64,000 nucleotides of DNA from assembly GCA_046295175.1 (NCBI GenBank), contig JBKBNY010000002.1:434001-498000 (forward strand). The letters are read 5' to 3'. A program made the translations under genes and the position numbers. The stretch comes from JALOLV01 sp046295175 (GTDB lineage Bacteria; Bacteroidota; Bacteroidia; Cytophagales; Spirosomataceae). The notes beneath the pieces were generated by a model. It was given only the letters and a program-made list of their open reading frames with translations, was not told the origin of the DNA and ran no database searches. Below are positions 51,780 through 61,078 of this stretch, in pieces; position 1 is the first letter of the stretch; each line of letters begins with the position of its first letter.

Positions 51780-53138
51780 TTATAGGTTATCTAAATACTG
51801 GTCTTCTACTTCTTTCTCAAAACTTCCTAAGTAATTCTCTGTAGTTGAAAGCTTTTTGTGGCCTAACTTATCTTTAATCATTACCAATGGGGCATTGCTC
51901 TGCATTAAACGAGTTGCAAATGAATGACGTGCTTCATAGCTGTTTAATTTGTCTTTGATGCCCAATTTTGCCCCGATTCTGTTCATGTATTTATTGGTGG
52001 TTTTTATGGTCTGATGTATTATCTTTTTTTCTCTTTCAATATCTGTTGCACCTTGTAAAAAAGGAAATATATAATCATTTTTGTTTGTACTCTCTACTCC
52101 CCATCGCTTAATTACATTCTTTATTGTATCATTCATTCTAACTACAATCGGCTGAGGGGTCTCCTTTGTTTTACGCCTTTGAAAGATAATCTGGTTTTCG
52201 GAAATATTTTCCCATTTCAACCTTAATATATCTGCAAAATTCATCCCATTGCCAAAATAAGAAAAAAGCCACAAATCATGGCTTCGCTGTTCAGTGGTCA
52301 TTGGCTCTGGCTCATAGTTTTTTATCAAATCAATATCTGATGTCTTCAATGCTCTCTTTGTATTTGTTCCGCTGGGAGGGACGTACCCATATCGTCCAAA
52401 TGGATAAAGTTCTGGATTAATAATTTTGTCTTTGATTGCATCATTAAAGACTATCCGTAATGCCCTACTATATATTGAAATTGTACTTTCTGATGCCTTT
52501 GAATAAGAAATTGGTTTATTATTAATTTTTCTCTGAGATGCTTTGCCATATATTCTCATAAAATGTCCCCAATCAGTTAAAAACTCACTATCTACATGTT
52601 CAAAGCGTAACACAAAATTTTTCTTAGGTAATAATCTTTTCGGGTCTTGAACTTGGATATATTCAACAAATCTTTCCAATGATTGTGCCATCAATCTGAA
52701 ATTTGTTCCATGAGAAATTTGCCCTTTCTTTATCAAAGCTAAAGATTTGCTATTTAATGCTTTAATTAAATCAGTTCTATCGTTCTTTATTTCAATTTCT
52801 TTACCATAGTTTTCAAACTCTAATTTAAATGTATCAAAAGTAAAATTCTCACCGAGTCTTTTAATGATATTCTTTGCTCGTAATATATATCCATCAGAGA
52901 AAACCCTAACATCATCTTTTTCTGCAAAAAGTGATTGATGTAACTCAATTACATCTCTGTCTTTGATTCTTCTATCAAGTTCACTTCCTTGGTCTTTTAT
53001 CTTATCAAATAAACCCAGAGTGACTTTTAGCTTAGTTGAGTAGTCTCTTTGTGTTCGATTATGTGTAATACGAAGTTTAACTATACCCCAGCCGCTATCA
53101 GTTGTTCGGGTATCAAGAAAGAATTTTACTGTTGCCAT
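51780..53138 (-). CDS. Tyrosine recombinase (integrase), IntDOT-like
   Basis: This 452-aa integrase has an N-terminal arm-binding and core-binding region typical of Bacteroidota (DUF/phage_int_SAM_5-like) and a catalytic C-terminal domain. Visible are YEARHSFAT (R404), LGHKKLSTTENYLG (H428, nucleophile Y436) and a box I segment FGNGMNFADIL in which the usual catalytic Arg appears as Asn. The CTnDOT integrase also lacks this Arg, so the substitution is known in the clade. It should integrate and excise the element at tRNA-Val, with the arm sites and the HTH protein. Confidence 0.93.
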   Translation of the reverse strand: MATVKFFLDTRTTDSGWGIVKLRITHNRTQRDYSTKLKVTLGLFDKIKDQGSELDRRIKDRDVIELHQSLFAEKDDVRVFSDGYILRAKNIIKRLGENFTFDTFKLEFENYGKEIEIKNDRTDLIKALNSKSLALIKKGQISHGTNFRLMAQSLERFVEYIQVQDPKRLLPKKNFVLRFEHVDSEFLTDWGHFMRIYGKASQRKINNKPISYSKASESTISIYSRALRIVFNDAIKDKIINPELYPFGRYGYVPPSGTNTKRALKTSDIDLIKNYEPEPMTTEQRSHDLWLFSYFGNGMNFADILRLKWENISENQIIFQRRKTKETPQPIVVRMNDTIKNVIKRWGVESTNKNDYIFPFLQGATDIEREKKIIHQTIKTTNKYMNRIGAKLGIKDKLNSYEARHSFATRLMQSNAPLVMIKDKLGHKKLSTTENYLGSFEKEVEDQYLDNL

Positions 53139-53161
53139 GTTATTGAAATTATCAGACCTGA

Positions 53162-53208
53162 TTTGTAATGATACTAAAGTTTACTATCATTACAATTATC
53201 ATTACAAA
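53162..53208. repeat. Right candidate integrase arm sites
   Basis: The 29 bp at 53180-53208 are identical to 25801-25829, in the same orientation. An inverted copy of its half (TTTGTAATGATA, 53162-53173) lies just beside it. They sit between the integrase start and attR, in line with arm-type sites or an integrase autoregulatory operator. The remaining spacer 53209-53329 shows no other feature. Confidence 0.65.
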
Positions 53209-53329
53209 GATACCATTTTGAGGATAAGTACCAATAAGTACTGATAATAATAAAAACACAACTAATTGATTTTTAGGGTTTTATGAAATTGTTGATAACT
53301 ATAAATAAATATAAAAAACAAAAGGGCTA

Positions 53330-53376
53330 TGCCTTACAAGCAGAGGGTCAGGGGTTCGAATCCCTTTGCTCCCACA
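53330..53376 (+). repeat. attR: tRNA-Val 3'-end repeat
   Basis: This is a perfect 47-bp copy of 25701-25747. Only the anticodon-to-3'-end half of the tRNA is present, so this is not a functional second tRNA. Confidence 0.92.
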
Positions 53377-53381
53377 TCGCA

Positions 53382-53404
53382 AAGTCGCTTTAAGTGACTT
53401 TTTT
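53382..53404 (+). terminator. Native terminator of tRNA-Val, displaced by the element
   Basis: AAGTCGCTT/AAGTGACTT followed by T6 lies a few bp past attR. Before integration it would have directly followed the tRNA gene. Confidence 0.65.
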
Positions 53405-53433
53405 GTTTTACGGGGGTTTGTAAATATCCCATC

Positions 53434-53468
53434 AAAAAAGCCTTAAACGCATTGTTTAAGGCTTTTTT
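53434..53468. terminator. Perfect bidirectional terminator
   Basis: AAAAAAGCCTTAAAC-GCATT-GTTTAAGGCTTTTTT is a perfect 15-bp stem with A- and T-tracts. It ends the 53478 gene (minus strand) and, in the other direction, anything read out of the element. Confidence 0.85.
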
Positions 53469-53477
53469 GATAGATTA

Positions 53478-55466
53478 TCATCGTAGATTTTTCAAATGTC
53501 GTAACGAAATCGGCAGATGGTCTTTGACTTCGGCGTTTTCGTCTTCGATATAAAAATACCTAACTCCCGATTGCATTGCCGCTCGGATAACTCTCCGAAA
53601 ATCTATTTGGCCAGTACCGATGGCTACATCCGAAGTCAGTGGGGTGTTACCAGATAACTCTCCCGTCTCTTGACCAACTTTCATGTCTTTGATATGAATT
53701 GCTACGAATCGTCCTTTATACTTTTTTAGTAGCAATGCAGGGTCTTGTCCGCCATGAAAAACCCAATAGATATCTGCCTCGAAACTCACATTAGCAGGGT
53801 CGGTTTTCTGGATGATGTAATCGAAAAGCGTACCTTCGGGAGTCGGTTTAAATTCGTATCCGTGGCAATGATAAAAGAAATGAAGACCCTCTTTGGCTAA
53901 TTCTTTACCTGCTTTATTGAAAACTGCAATTGCTTTGTCGGCATCGGCTTTATCGAATTGATTCGGCTTATGCGGAATCCAAGCTGTACCTACATACTTG
54001 ATATTCAGGGCTTTTGCAATACTGATAATCTTACTTAGGCTGTCTTTAAAGTCATTGTAATCGCCGAGGTAACTGTACGGAATTAGCCCTGCCTTATCGA
54101 GTTCTGTTTTAAAATCAGCTGGTTTGTAACCGTAGAACCCTGCTACTTCGACCTCGGTGATACCAAGGCTCTTCACATACGCCAAAGTACCTGGCACGTC
54201 GGTTTTAAGGTAATCTCTCAAACTATAAAGCTCAAGCCCGAAGCGTTTTTCTAAGGTCGGGCCAATCTTTGGTTGTTTTTCACCCGTTCCATTTTGTAGC
54301 CAAATATCCAGTCTTGGAGCGTTCCAATTGTATGGTTTTGAGAGAATATCCAAATCTCCATCGCCATCAATATCGCCAATTCGCCCTTCATGAAAATCAA
54401 AACCTTTTTTAAAAACAGTTTTCTGAAATCCACCTTTACCATCACCATACAAAATAAATGCTTCGGCATTGGGGTTATTGGGGTCAGTTTTCTTTTCATC
54501 CCATTTTGCCATTTCGGCCACAAAAACATCGAGATTACCATCGTCGTTAATATCTGCCGCTTCGAGAGTATGTCCGTGGATGAGTTCACGACCGAGCAAG
54601 TCTCGTCCTTTCCAGTTTTCGGGTACTTCGGCACTTCCGGTGCATTCATAAATCATCAGACGTCCTTTTCCATCACCCGGCGAAACTACAATTTGCATTT
54701 TTTTGCCTGCTCTAAATTTTGCGGCAATCACTCGACCACCATCAACGCCAAATTTCGTGGGTTTAAATTTACCATCTTGGTATTTTAACCAATAATTACC
54801 CGCAATCAAATCTGTAAAACCATCGCCATCTACATCGGCAGCCGTGCAACCTTCGGCATACCAATTTTTGGTATCTCCAGTTGCCACAAAAACGGGCTCG
54901 TAAGTCCATGGTTTACCTCGTGGACTTTCGGGAATTGGGGCAACGAAAAGGGTTTTTGCTCCTTGATTCCAGAATGCCAATTGGGCTTTGCCTGTTTGTT
55001 TGAAATCGCCAAAAACCAAATCGTGGTGTTGGGTTGCTCCATCAGCTTTGATTTCGTGGCTATACCAAGGTACGTTGGGGTTGTAATATGGGTAGGGGTT
55101 CTCCCACCACCAAATTTTATTGCTCTGATAATCTCCTCCAAAAACCAAATCTTTATCGCCATCACCATCTACGTCGTAGAATGTTCCGCCAGCTTCGATG
55201 GTTTTGATTTCTTTATCAATCGAAAATTCTCGCCAGCCAATCGAACGCTCAAATTTGTACCAAACCAATGATGGTTTATCGGTTCGGTTTGCCATTACAA
55301 AATCATCAATACCGTCTTTGTCGATATCAACTACGAGTGAGGCTGTCTGTTGGGTAGCTTTCCACGGCAACGGAATCTTACCATCGGTACTCGAAACATA
55401 CTCCCAGTTTTGGGCTTGGGTACTCAGTGTCAGAATTGAATACAGAACCGTAATTAGTTTCTTCAT
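53478..55466 (-). CDS. Secreted FG-GAP/VCBS + sugar phosphate isomerase-like fusion
   Basis: This 662-aa protein has a signal peptide (1-18, LSTQAQ). About 380 residues of VCBS/FG-GAP-type repeats follow, with calcium-loop motifs DIDKDGIDDF, DVDGDGDKD, DVDGDGFTD and DIDGDGDLD. The C-terminal ~260-residue TIM barrel is of the AP endonuclease 2/sugar isomerase-epimerase type (FGLELYSLRDYL, EVEVAGFYGY, FFYHCHGYEF, HIKDM). A periplasmic enzyme with a beta-propeller carrier is likely. The fusion of these two domain types is unusual. Confidence 0.88.
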   Translation of the reverse strand: MKKLITVLYSILTLSTQAQNWEYVSSTDGKIPLPWKATQQTASLVVDIDKDGIDDFVMANRTDKPSLVWYKFERSIGWREFSIDKEIKTIEAGGTFYDVDGDGDKDLVFGGDYQSNKIWWWENPYPYYNPNVPWYSHEIKADGATQHHDLVFGDFKQTGKAQLAFWNQGAKTLFVAPIPESPRGKPWTYEPVFVATGDTKNWYAEGCTAADVDGDGFTDLIAGNYWLKYQDGKFKPTKFGVDGGRVIAAKFRAGKKMQIVVSPGDGKGRLMIYECTGSAEVPENWKGRDLLGRELIHGHTLEAADINDDGNLDVFVAEMAKWDEKKTDPNNPNAEAFILYGDGKGGFQKTVFKKGFDFHEGRIGDIDGDGDLDILSKPYNWNAPRLDIWLQNGTGEKQPKIGPTLEKRFGLELYSLRDYLKTDVPGTLAYVKSLGITEVEVAGFYGYKPADFKTELDKAGLIPYSYLGDYNDFKDSLSKIISIAKALNIKYVGTAWIPHKPNQFDKADADKAIAVFNKAGKELAKEGLHFFYHCHGYEFKPTPEGTLFDYIIQKTDPANVSFEADIYWVFHGGQDPALLLKKYKGRFVAIHIKDMKVGQETGELSGNTPLTSDVAIGTGQIDFRRVIRAAMQSGVRYFYIEDENAEVKDHLPISLRHLKNLR

Positions 55467-55514
55467 TTTGTCATCAAGATAAATTATCTACAAATATAGC
55501 TTTAAGGTTTTCCT

Positions 55515-57323
55515 TTAATTCTCACAACCTCCGATTTCGGCACTGAAACTTTTAATATTTTCTACTTTAAAACCGGTATCCAACAATACAGATTGCTTTG
55601 CACGGTATTTGGTTATGTTATTTGTGCCTGAAACAATGTTGTTTCCGTTAATTTTATTTGCTCCCTCAAAAACGGTGCTACTACTTATTGGGTTTGTAAT
55701 GTTGAAAGTATTAGGAACGGATAACGTTGCTTGATAAGTATGCACCCCTTGAGGATTACGAGCCGTCAGTTGTACATTAAAAGTGCCTGTGGTATTGTAT
55801 TCATGAGTCGGATTTGCTTGATTTGAAAAACTTCCATCGCCAAAATCCCATGTAAAAGATAGGGGAGGATTTTGAGAAATATTAGCGAATATAGGCTTAG
55901 ATAAACACGGTTGTTGGCTTACATTGAAATTAGCAATGGGAGGGTTCAACTTAGGTAATGTTATTTTCCAGATTTTATTAAAATACTCTGTTACATAGAT
56001 AACATTCTGAACCTTCTCGGCATCGGTTGCCCAATAAAAACCTTTCACCAATTTTGTAACTGATACTTTGTAATTATCAATACTTGAATCATAAACAAGT
56101 TGTAAATGGCACAAATCTCCACCTTCATCTATCGGGTCTAAATAGCCCGCACTGCCACCGCCAGTCGAATGGGCCAACACAAATCCGTTGCCAGTGTATG
56201 GCATTTGTAGGGTGCTATCTGTATCGAAAACCAAACCCACGGGCGAGCGATGTCCTGTAAATGTACTAATAGTATTAGATTGATACATTGCTCCAGTTGT
56301 CGGGTTTCTAACCCAATTGGCATCAGGACCCAAATTGATGATTGGTTCTGTAAATGTCACGTTTGTGGGGCGTGGCGGGTAGCTTGGGTCGTTGTAAAAA
56401 GAACTTACGTTTGAATTTGCCGGAATCAACAAGTCATTGCTCGGATTATAGCCACCGTATTGCTGTGGGGTGTCGTTGCCACCCATTCGCCACGGAAAAC
56501 CATAATGTTTGCCTTGTCGGAGCCAGTTCATTTCTTCGGGGTCGTCTCGTTCTCCCGAATTCTCAACACCAAATAGTCTATTCTGCCCATTAAAAGCCAT
56601 ATCGAATTCATTCCGAACTCCCCTTGCAAAAACGTATCCACTGTTTGTGAGGGCTGTTTCATTATTTTGGAGGATAATGCCCGAAGCATTCAGAGGGATT
56701 CGGTAAATCTTTGTAGTGATAGGCTGCTCTCTGAGATTTGGATACAAACCATTCAGGCTTTTAACCTCGCCGTGGTCGGTACGTGAGCCACTTGCTATAT
56801 AAACAGAATCTTTTGTTGGATTTACGGCAATCGCACTAAATGCGTGGTCGAATAATGTTCCCGAAGAAGCATAAATTTCGGTTGTTAGCATTGTTGTCAA
56901 TGTCAATGAGCCATTGGGTTGAAAAGTACATTTTTTGACTATTCCATAGCCCAATTTATTGACATCATCATTGTAATTACCCACCAAAATCAACGAATTA
57001 TCAACCAGTGTCATACCCTGCATTCTGTTAATATTGTGTTCTGCTGCCGACGTTATGAGAGTTTCGCTGATGGGATTTCCTTCGGCGGTTAGTTCTATCT
57101 GATATACATTTCCTTCTTGAGAATTATAATACAAGCTATTGTTTTGCGGCCGATAGACAACCCTGACGGCGTTATCGTTGATTGTTTTTAATAATTCAAC
57201 TGTAACTCCAGATTGTAAAGAAACCGGGGGAGCCATTGCGGATTTGGGTCTAAATTCTTCGTATTTCTGAGCAAAAGTGAGGCTGTGGATAAAAATTAAA
57301 ATGAGTAAACAATGTGTTTTCAT
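55515..57323 (-). CDS. Secreted sugar dehydrogenase-like beta-propeller with PKD domain
   Basis: This 602-aa protein has a signal peptide (1-18, LTFAQ) and a glucose/sorbosone-dehydrogenase-like propeller (about 35-460: FARGVRNEFDMAFNGQNRLFGVENSGERDDPEE, HYGFPWRMGG, GHRSPVGLVF). A PKD domain follows (about 465-545: PPLSFTWDFGDGSFSNQANPTHEYNTTG), then a ~60-residue C-terminal domain ending FSAEIGGCEN. That end resembles the last 60 residues of the M4 protease at 10194. It is probably surface-exported. PQQ use is inferred from the family only. Confidence 0.86.
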   Translation of the reverse strand: MKTHCLLILIFIHSLTFAQKYEEFRPKSAMAPPVSLQSGVTVELLKTINDNAVRVVYRPQNNSLYYNSQEGNVYQIELTAEGNPISETLITSAAEHNINRMQGMTLVDNSLILVGNYNDDVNKLGYGIVKKCTFQPNGSLTLTTMLTTEIYASSGTLFDHAFSAIAVNPTKDSVYIASGSRTDHGEVKSLNGLYPNLREQPITTKIYRIPLNASGIILQNNETALTNSGYVFARGVRNEFDMAFNGQNRLFGVENSGERDDPEEMNWLRQGKHYGFPWRMGGNDTPQQYGGYNPSNDLLIPANSNVSSFYNDPSYPPRPTNVTFTEPIINLGPDANWVRNPTTGAMYQSNTISTFTGHRSPVGLVFDTDSTLQMPYTGNGFVLAHSTGGGSAGYLDPIDEGGDLCHLQLVYDSSIDNYKVSVTKLVKGFYWATDAEKVQNVIYVTEYFNKIWKITLPKLNPPIANFNVSQQPCLSKPIFANISQNPPLSFTWDFGDGSFSNQANPTHEYNTTGTFNVQLTARNPQGVHTYQATLSVPNTFNITNPISSSTVFEGANKINGNNIVSGTNNITKYRAKQSVLLDTGFKVENIKSFSAEIGGCEN

Positions 57324-57516
57324 GAATGTTAAAGGGTTTAAATAACAAAAGTATTGAGGATTTTAACACAAATTATTGGTTGAATAACGTTAATTAACAT
57401 AGAATGCTGTAAAACTATTAAAAAAAATAGTATGATTGCAGATTGTTAAATCGAATAACTAAACAATTACCCTAATTTTACTAATAAAATACCACAAACC
57501 TTATCAAATTTATTTT

Positions 57517-59955
57517 ATGAAAAAACTCCTTATACTGTTACTTTGCAGTACTGCTACATTCTTTGCATTTGTAAATGATGACGAAATCCTCAAAAAAATC
57601 ATCGACCAACTCGACAAGTACAATTTAGAGTATCCGCAAGAAAAAGCTTATTTACACACCGACAAACCCTATTACATCGCTGGCGAGACGATTTGGTTTA
57701 AGTCTTATTTGGTTGAGGGCATGACCAACCATCCCGACACGGTAAGTGTGCCTCTTTATGTAGAACTCGTTGATAATCAGGCGGGTAGATTAATCGAAAA
57801 ACGTACCATAAAATTAGACCATGGCTTTGGTTATGGAGATTTTCGATTGAGCGATACCCTGCGGTCGGGCTATTATCAGCTAAGAGCTTACACCAATTGG
57901 ATGCTCAATTTTGGCGATGATATGGTATTTACAAAAGATTTTAAGGTGTATAGTACCAAAGACCAAGCTCCGCCTACACTGAGTGCCAAAGATATTGATT
58001 TTCAGATGTTTCCCGAAGGTGGAAACCTCGTTGAAGGTTTAGACGGACGTGTGGGTTTCAAGGCGACGGACGCCGCAGGTAAAGGTATTGACATCTCGGG
58101 CGAAATATTGACCGAAGAAGGCGACACTGTTGTGAGTATCAACAGCGAAAACCTCGGTATGGGCTTTTTTAGGTTTAAGCCTGAAGTTGGTAAAAAATAT
58201 CAGGCTGTCGTAAGATACCAGAGTATTTATACCAAACGTATTGATTTGCCAATTGCCCAAAAAGAAGGCTACACGCTGACTGTCGATAATACATCAAACA
58301 AAACCTTGATAAAAGTTTATGTAGCTAATAATATTCAGAAACCTAATACCAAGATGATTCTGATTGGGCAATCGAGAGGTGTGGTGCTTTATGCAGGGCA
58401 AACGCCCGTCGGTAAAAAGAGTGCTTATATCAGCATTCCGAGAGAAAAATTTGCTGCGGGTGTCGTACAATTTACCCTTTTTGATGAAAACCTAAAACCC
58501 CGATGCGAACGTGTGGCGTTTATTGAGCCTACCAAATCTTTGAATTTTAATATTACGACTCATAAACAGTCTTATCGAACTCGCGAAAAAGTTAATCTTG
58601 ATATTGAAGTAAAAGACAACGAAGGTAAACCCGTTGAGGGCAATTTCTCGCTTTCGGTATTAGACCAAAAGCAGGTGGTCGAAGCTCCGTTCGACGAAAA
58701 CATCCTGACCAATCTATTATTAAGTTCTGATGTCAAAGGAAAAATCGAATCGCCAGCGTATTATTTCGATAAAACTAATAAAAATGCGGCTTACCACCTC
58801 GATATTTTGATGATGACCCAAGGCTGGCGAAGGTTTACTTGGGATAAAGTAATGCAAGAAACCTTACCAAAACCAACTTATTTTTTGGAGCAAGGCCTGA
58901 CAATTAGCGGAGAGGTGGTTCGCCAAAACGATAAAGCCTTTGAGAAGACTGTGGCACTTACCATGATGATTACTGGGGCAGATAGTACCCGACAATTTTT
59001 GATGGGCGAAGCCAACAAAGACGGTAGTTTTATATTTTATGGTCTTGATTTCAAAGATTCTTGTGATGTACTGGTACAAGCCGTTGCTGGTAAAAACAAC
59101 CGTAATACAAAGATTATTTTTGCCAAACCCAATACCCCAAAGTTCAGAATTGTGAAGATTCCTTACGGTGTTGTAGAAATAGATGCCAGCGAACTTTCAG
59201 AATACCTAAAACGCACCCGTGATGCCTTAGAATTGGAGAAAAAATTACTTTTTGAAAAAGCCATCATGCTCGGAGAGGTGTTAGTGAAAGCCAAAAAGCG
59301 AGAAAACGAGCGAGATACAAGGGTACTTTATGGGCGTGCCGATGCCAGTATCAATGTTGAAAATACCTACGGAGCAGTTTCTATTTTTGATTTGATTCGA
59401 GGGCGTGTAGCGGGTGTGCAGGTTTCGGGCGACCCTATGAATCCTTCCATACAGATTCGTGGTATTAGCTCGATTTCACTGAGTACCGAGCCGCTGTTTT
59501 TGCTCGATGGTGTACCTGTTACCAAAGAAACTTTGCTTTCGGTGAATGTCTTCGATGTCGAAAAAATTGATGTACTCAAAAGTGCTGCCACAACCTCAAT
59601 GTATGGTTCACAAGGTGCTAATGGTGTGATTTCGGTATTAACCAAGCGTGGAAATAAAAATTACGATTGGTCGAAAGACGAGGCAATGGGAATTAAGTCT
59701 CAACCGTTTTTGGGTTATTATACCGCCAAAGAGTTTTATATGCCCAAATACGACCAAGACCTACCCGAAAACGTCCGCCCAGATTATCGTTCGACAGTAT
59801 TTTGGTCGCCAATCATCAAAACCGATAAAGACGGCAAAGCAAAGGTTTCGTTCTTCAATACCGATGCCGAAACCACCATGCGGGTACACATCGAAGGGAT
59901 TGCCTACGGTGGAGTGATGGGAAGTGGCAAAGCGAATTTTTCGGTAAAGAAATAA
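57517..59955 (+). CDS. MG2 + TonB-plug protein
   Basis: This 812-aa protein starts with a signal peptide (about 1-19, ATFFAF). An alpha-2-macroglobulin MG2-like region is centred at EKAYLHTDKPYYIAGETIWFKSYLV (about 41-65), and further beta-sandwich domains follow. A TonB-dependent receptor plug lies at about 605-715 (GAVSIFDLIRGRVAGVQVSG, IQIRGISSISLSTEPLFLLDGVPV, MYGSQGANGVISVLT). There is no C-terminal beta-barrel, so it is not a complete transporter. Such proteins are common in Bacteroidota and their role is not settled; envelope maturation or transport assistance are possibilities. Confidence 0.87.
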   Translation: MKKLLILLLCSTATFFAFVNDDEILKKIIDQLDKYNLEYPQEKAYLHTDKPYYIAGETIWFKSYLVEGMTNHPDTVSVPLYVELVDNQAGRLIEKRTIKLDHGFGYGDFRLSDTLRSGYYQLRAYTNWMLNFGDDMVFTKDFKVYSTKDQAPPTLSAKDIDFQMFPEGGNLVEGLDGRVGFKATDAAGKGIDISGEILTEEGDTVVSINSENLGMGFFRFKPEVGKKYQAVVRYQSIYTKRIDLPIAQKEGYTLTVDNTSNKTLIKVYVANNIQKPNTKMILIGQSRGVVLYAGQTPVGKKSAYISIPREKFAAGVVQFTLFDENLKPRCERVAFIEPTKSLNFNITTHKQSYRTREKVNLDIEVKDNEGKPVEGNFSLSVLDQKQVVEAPFDENILTNLLLSSDVKGKIESPAYYFDKTNKNAAYHLDILMMTQGWRRFTWDKVMQETLPKPTYFLEQGLTISGEVVRQNDKAFEKTVALTMMITGADSTRQFLMGEANKDGSFIFYGLDFKDSCDVLVQAVAGKNNRNTKIIFAKPNTPKFRIVKIPYGVVEIDASELSEYLKRTRDALELEKKLLFEKAIMLGEVLVKAKKRENERDTRVLYGRADASINVENTYGAVSIFDLIRGRVAGVQVSGDPMNPSIQIRGISSISLSTEPLFLLDGVPVTKETLLSVNVFDVEKIDVLKSAATTSMYGSQGANGVISVLTKRGNKNYDWSKDEAMGIKSQPFLGYYTAKEFYMPKYDQDLPENVRPDYRSTVFWSPIIKTDKDGKAKVSFFNTDAETTMRVHIEGIAYGGVMGSGKANFSVKK

Positions 59956-60018
59956 ACCCATCCAGATTGCCATTCATCTTAATTTCTTTAACTTAGGGGC
60001 ATTTTCAACCCTAAAATA

Positions 60019-60966
60019 ATGAATAGAAGACATTTCGTAAAAACCACGGCCAGCACTTTGGTAGCAACCAGTGCTGGCTTTAGTGCTATCTCACAAAAAC
60101 CTCCCGAACGTAAATTCAAAATTGCCTTAAATCCGGGTATTATTGGCGTAAAGGCAAACCTCAACGAAGCCATAGATTACGCCATCAAATACGGTTACGA
60201 GGCCGTGAGTCCCTACGTAAACGAGGTCATGAAAATGAGCGATGCACAAATCGCCGATGTCGTTGCTAAAGCCAAGTCGCACAATTTGGGCTGGGATTCT
60301 ACCAATATTCCGGTAGAGTATCGCCAGAGTAAAACCAGATTCAATGATGAATTCAAAGAATTGAAGAAGTTTGTGCAGGCAATGGAGAAAATGGGAGCTA
60401 CCCGTATCAATACTTGGATAATTTCGTCGCATAACGAATTGACCTACAACGAAAACATGAAGCAAACGGCCTATCGTCTTAGCGAATGTGCCAAAGTAAT
60501 GAAAGACCACGGCGTTAGGCTCGGTTTAGAATATTTGGGTATGCGTACACTCATGACCCAGTTCCGCTACCCGTTTATTGGTTCTCTCAAAGAAGGCAAA
60601 GAACTAATAGCCGAAATTGGTGAGAGCAATGTCGGTTTTGTATTGGATAGTTTTCATTGGTATTGTGCCGATGATACCATCGATGATATTCGTACACTCA
60701 AGCCCGAAGACGTCGTGGTGGTCGATATAAACGATGCCCGTAGCGGTTTTACTCGGGTTGAGCAGCAAGACGGCAAACGTGAATTGCCGATGGCAACGGG
60801 AGTCATCAAAATCAAAGATTTTATGCAGGCTTTGATAGATATTGGCTACGACGGACCAATCCGTACCGAGCCTTTTAATCAAGTCTTGAACGACATGGAA
60901 GACACTAAAGCCTTGCAAATCAACATGGATGCAATCCGCAAAACACTGGCGACTGTCGGATATTAA
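60019..60966 (+). CDS. Tat-exported sugar phosphate isomerase/epimerase-like protein
   Basis: This 315-aa protein starts MNRRHFVKTTASTLVATSAG, a twin-arginine-type signal. It is followed by a TIM-barrel AP endonuclease 2/xylose isomerase-like domain (YEAVSPYVNEVM, INTWIISSHNELTY, LGLEYLGM, GFVLDSFHWYCAD, VVDINDARSG, RTEPFNQVL). It resembles secreted sugar isomerase-type proteins of Bacteroidota. Substrate unknown. It is 63 bp downstream of the MG2/TonB-plug gene on the same strand. Confidence 0.88.
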   Translation: MNRRHFVKTTASTLVATSAGFSAISQKPPERKFKIALNPGIIGVKANLNEAIDYAIKYGYEAVSPYVNEVMKMSDAQIADVVAKAKSHNLGWDSTNIPVEYRQSKTRFNDEFKELKKFVQAMEKMGATRINTWIISSHNELTYNENMKQTAYRLSECAKVMKDHGVRLGLEYLGMRTLMTQFRYPFIGSLKEGKELIAEIGESNVGFVLDSFHWYCADDTIDDIRTLKPEDVVVVDINDARSGFTRVEQQDGKRELPMATGVIKIKDFMQALIDIGYDGPIRTEPFNQVLNDMEDTKALQINMDAIRKTLATVGY

Positions 60967-61078
60967 GAAAACAAATCGTCATTTTTATTGTTTTTGTCTA
61001 TTATAACCCTCTGTATTAAACTTGTTAATTGAACGTTGTTAGGTTTTTACTTAACTTCGGAAAAACATTCTATCGAAA

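Larger units (their letters stand above)
25701..53376. mobile_element. 27.6-kb integrative element in tRNA-Val
   Basis: The region is bounded by a perfect 47-bp direct repeat of the tRNA-Val 3' end. It has identical 29-bp candidate arm-type sites inside both ends and a tyrosine integrase at the right end. It carries replication/recombination genes (DUF3871, Sak4-like, AAA_25-like, DUF3127), an excisionase-like HTH, an interleaved type I restriction operon and exported cargo. I see no relaxase, coupling protein, type IV secretion or phage structural genes, so it is likely an island or satellite that depends on helper functions. By eye its genes are AT-richer and CpG-poorer than the flanks. Confidence 0.92.

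Noticed and set aside
53330..53376. Second tRNA-Val
   Set aside because: Only the 3' half is present; the 5' acceptor arm and D-arm are missing, so it is attR.
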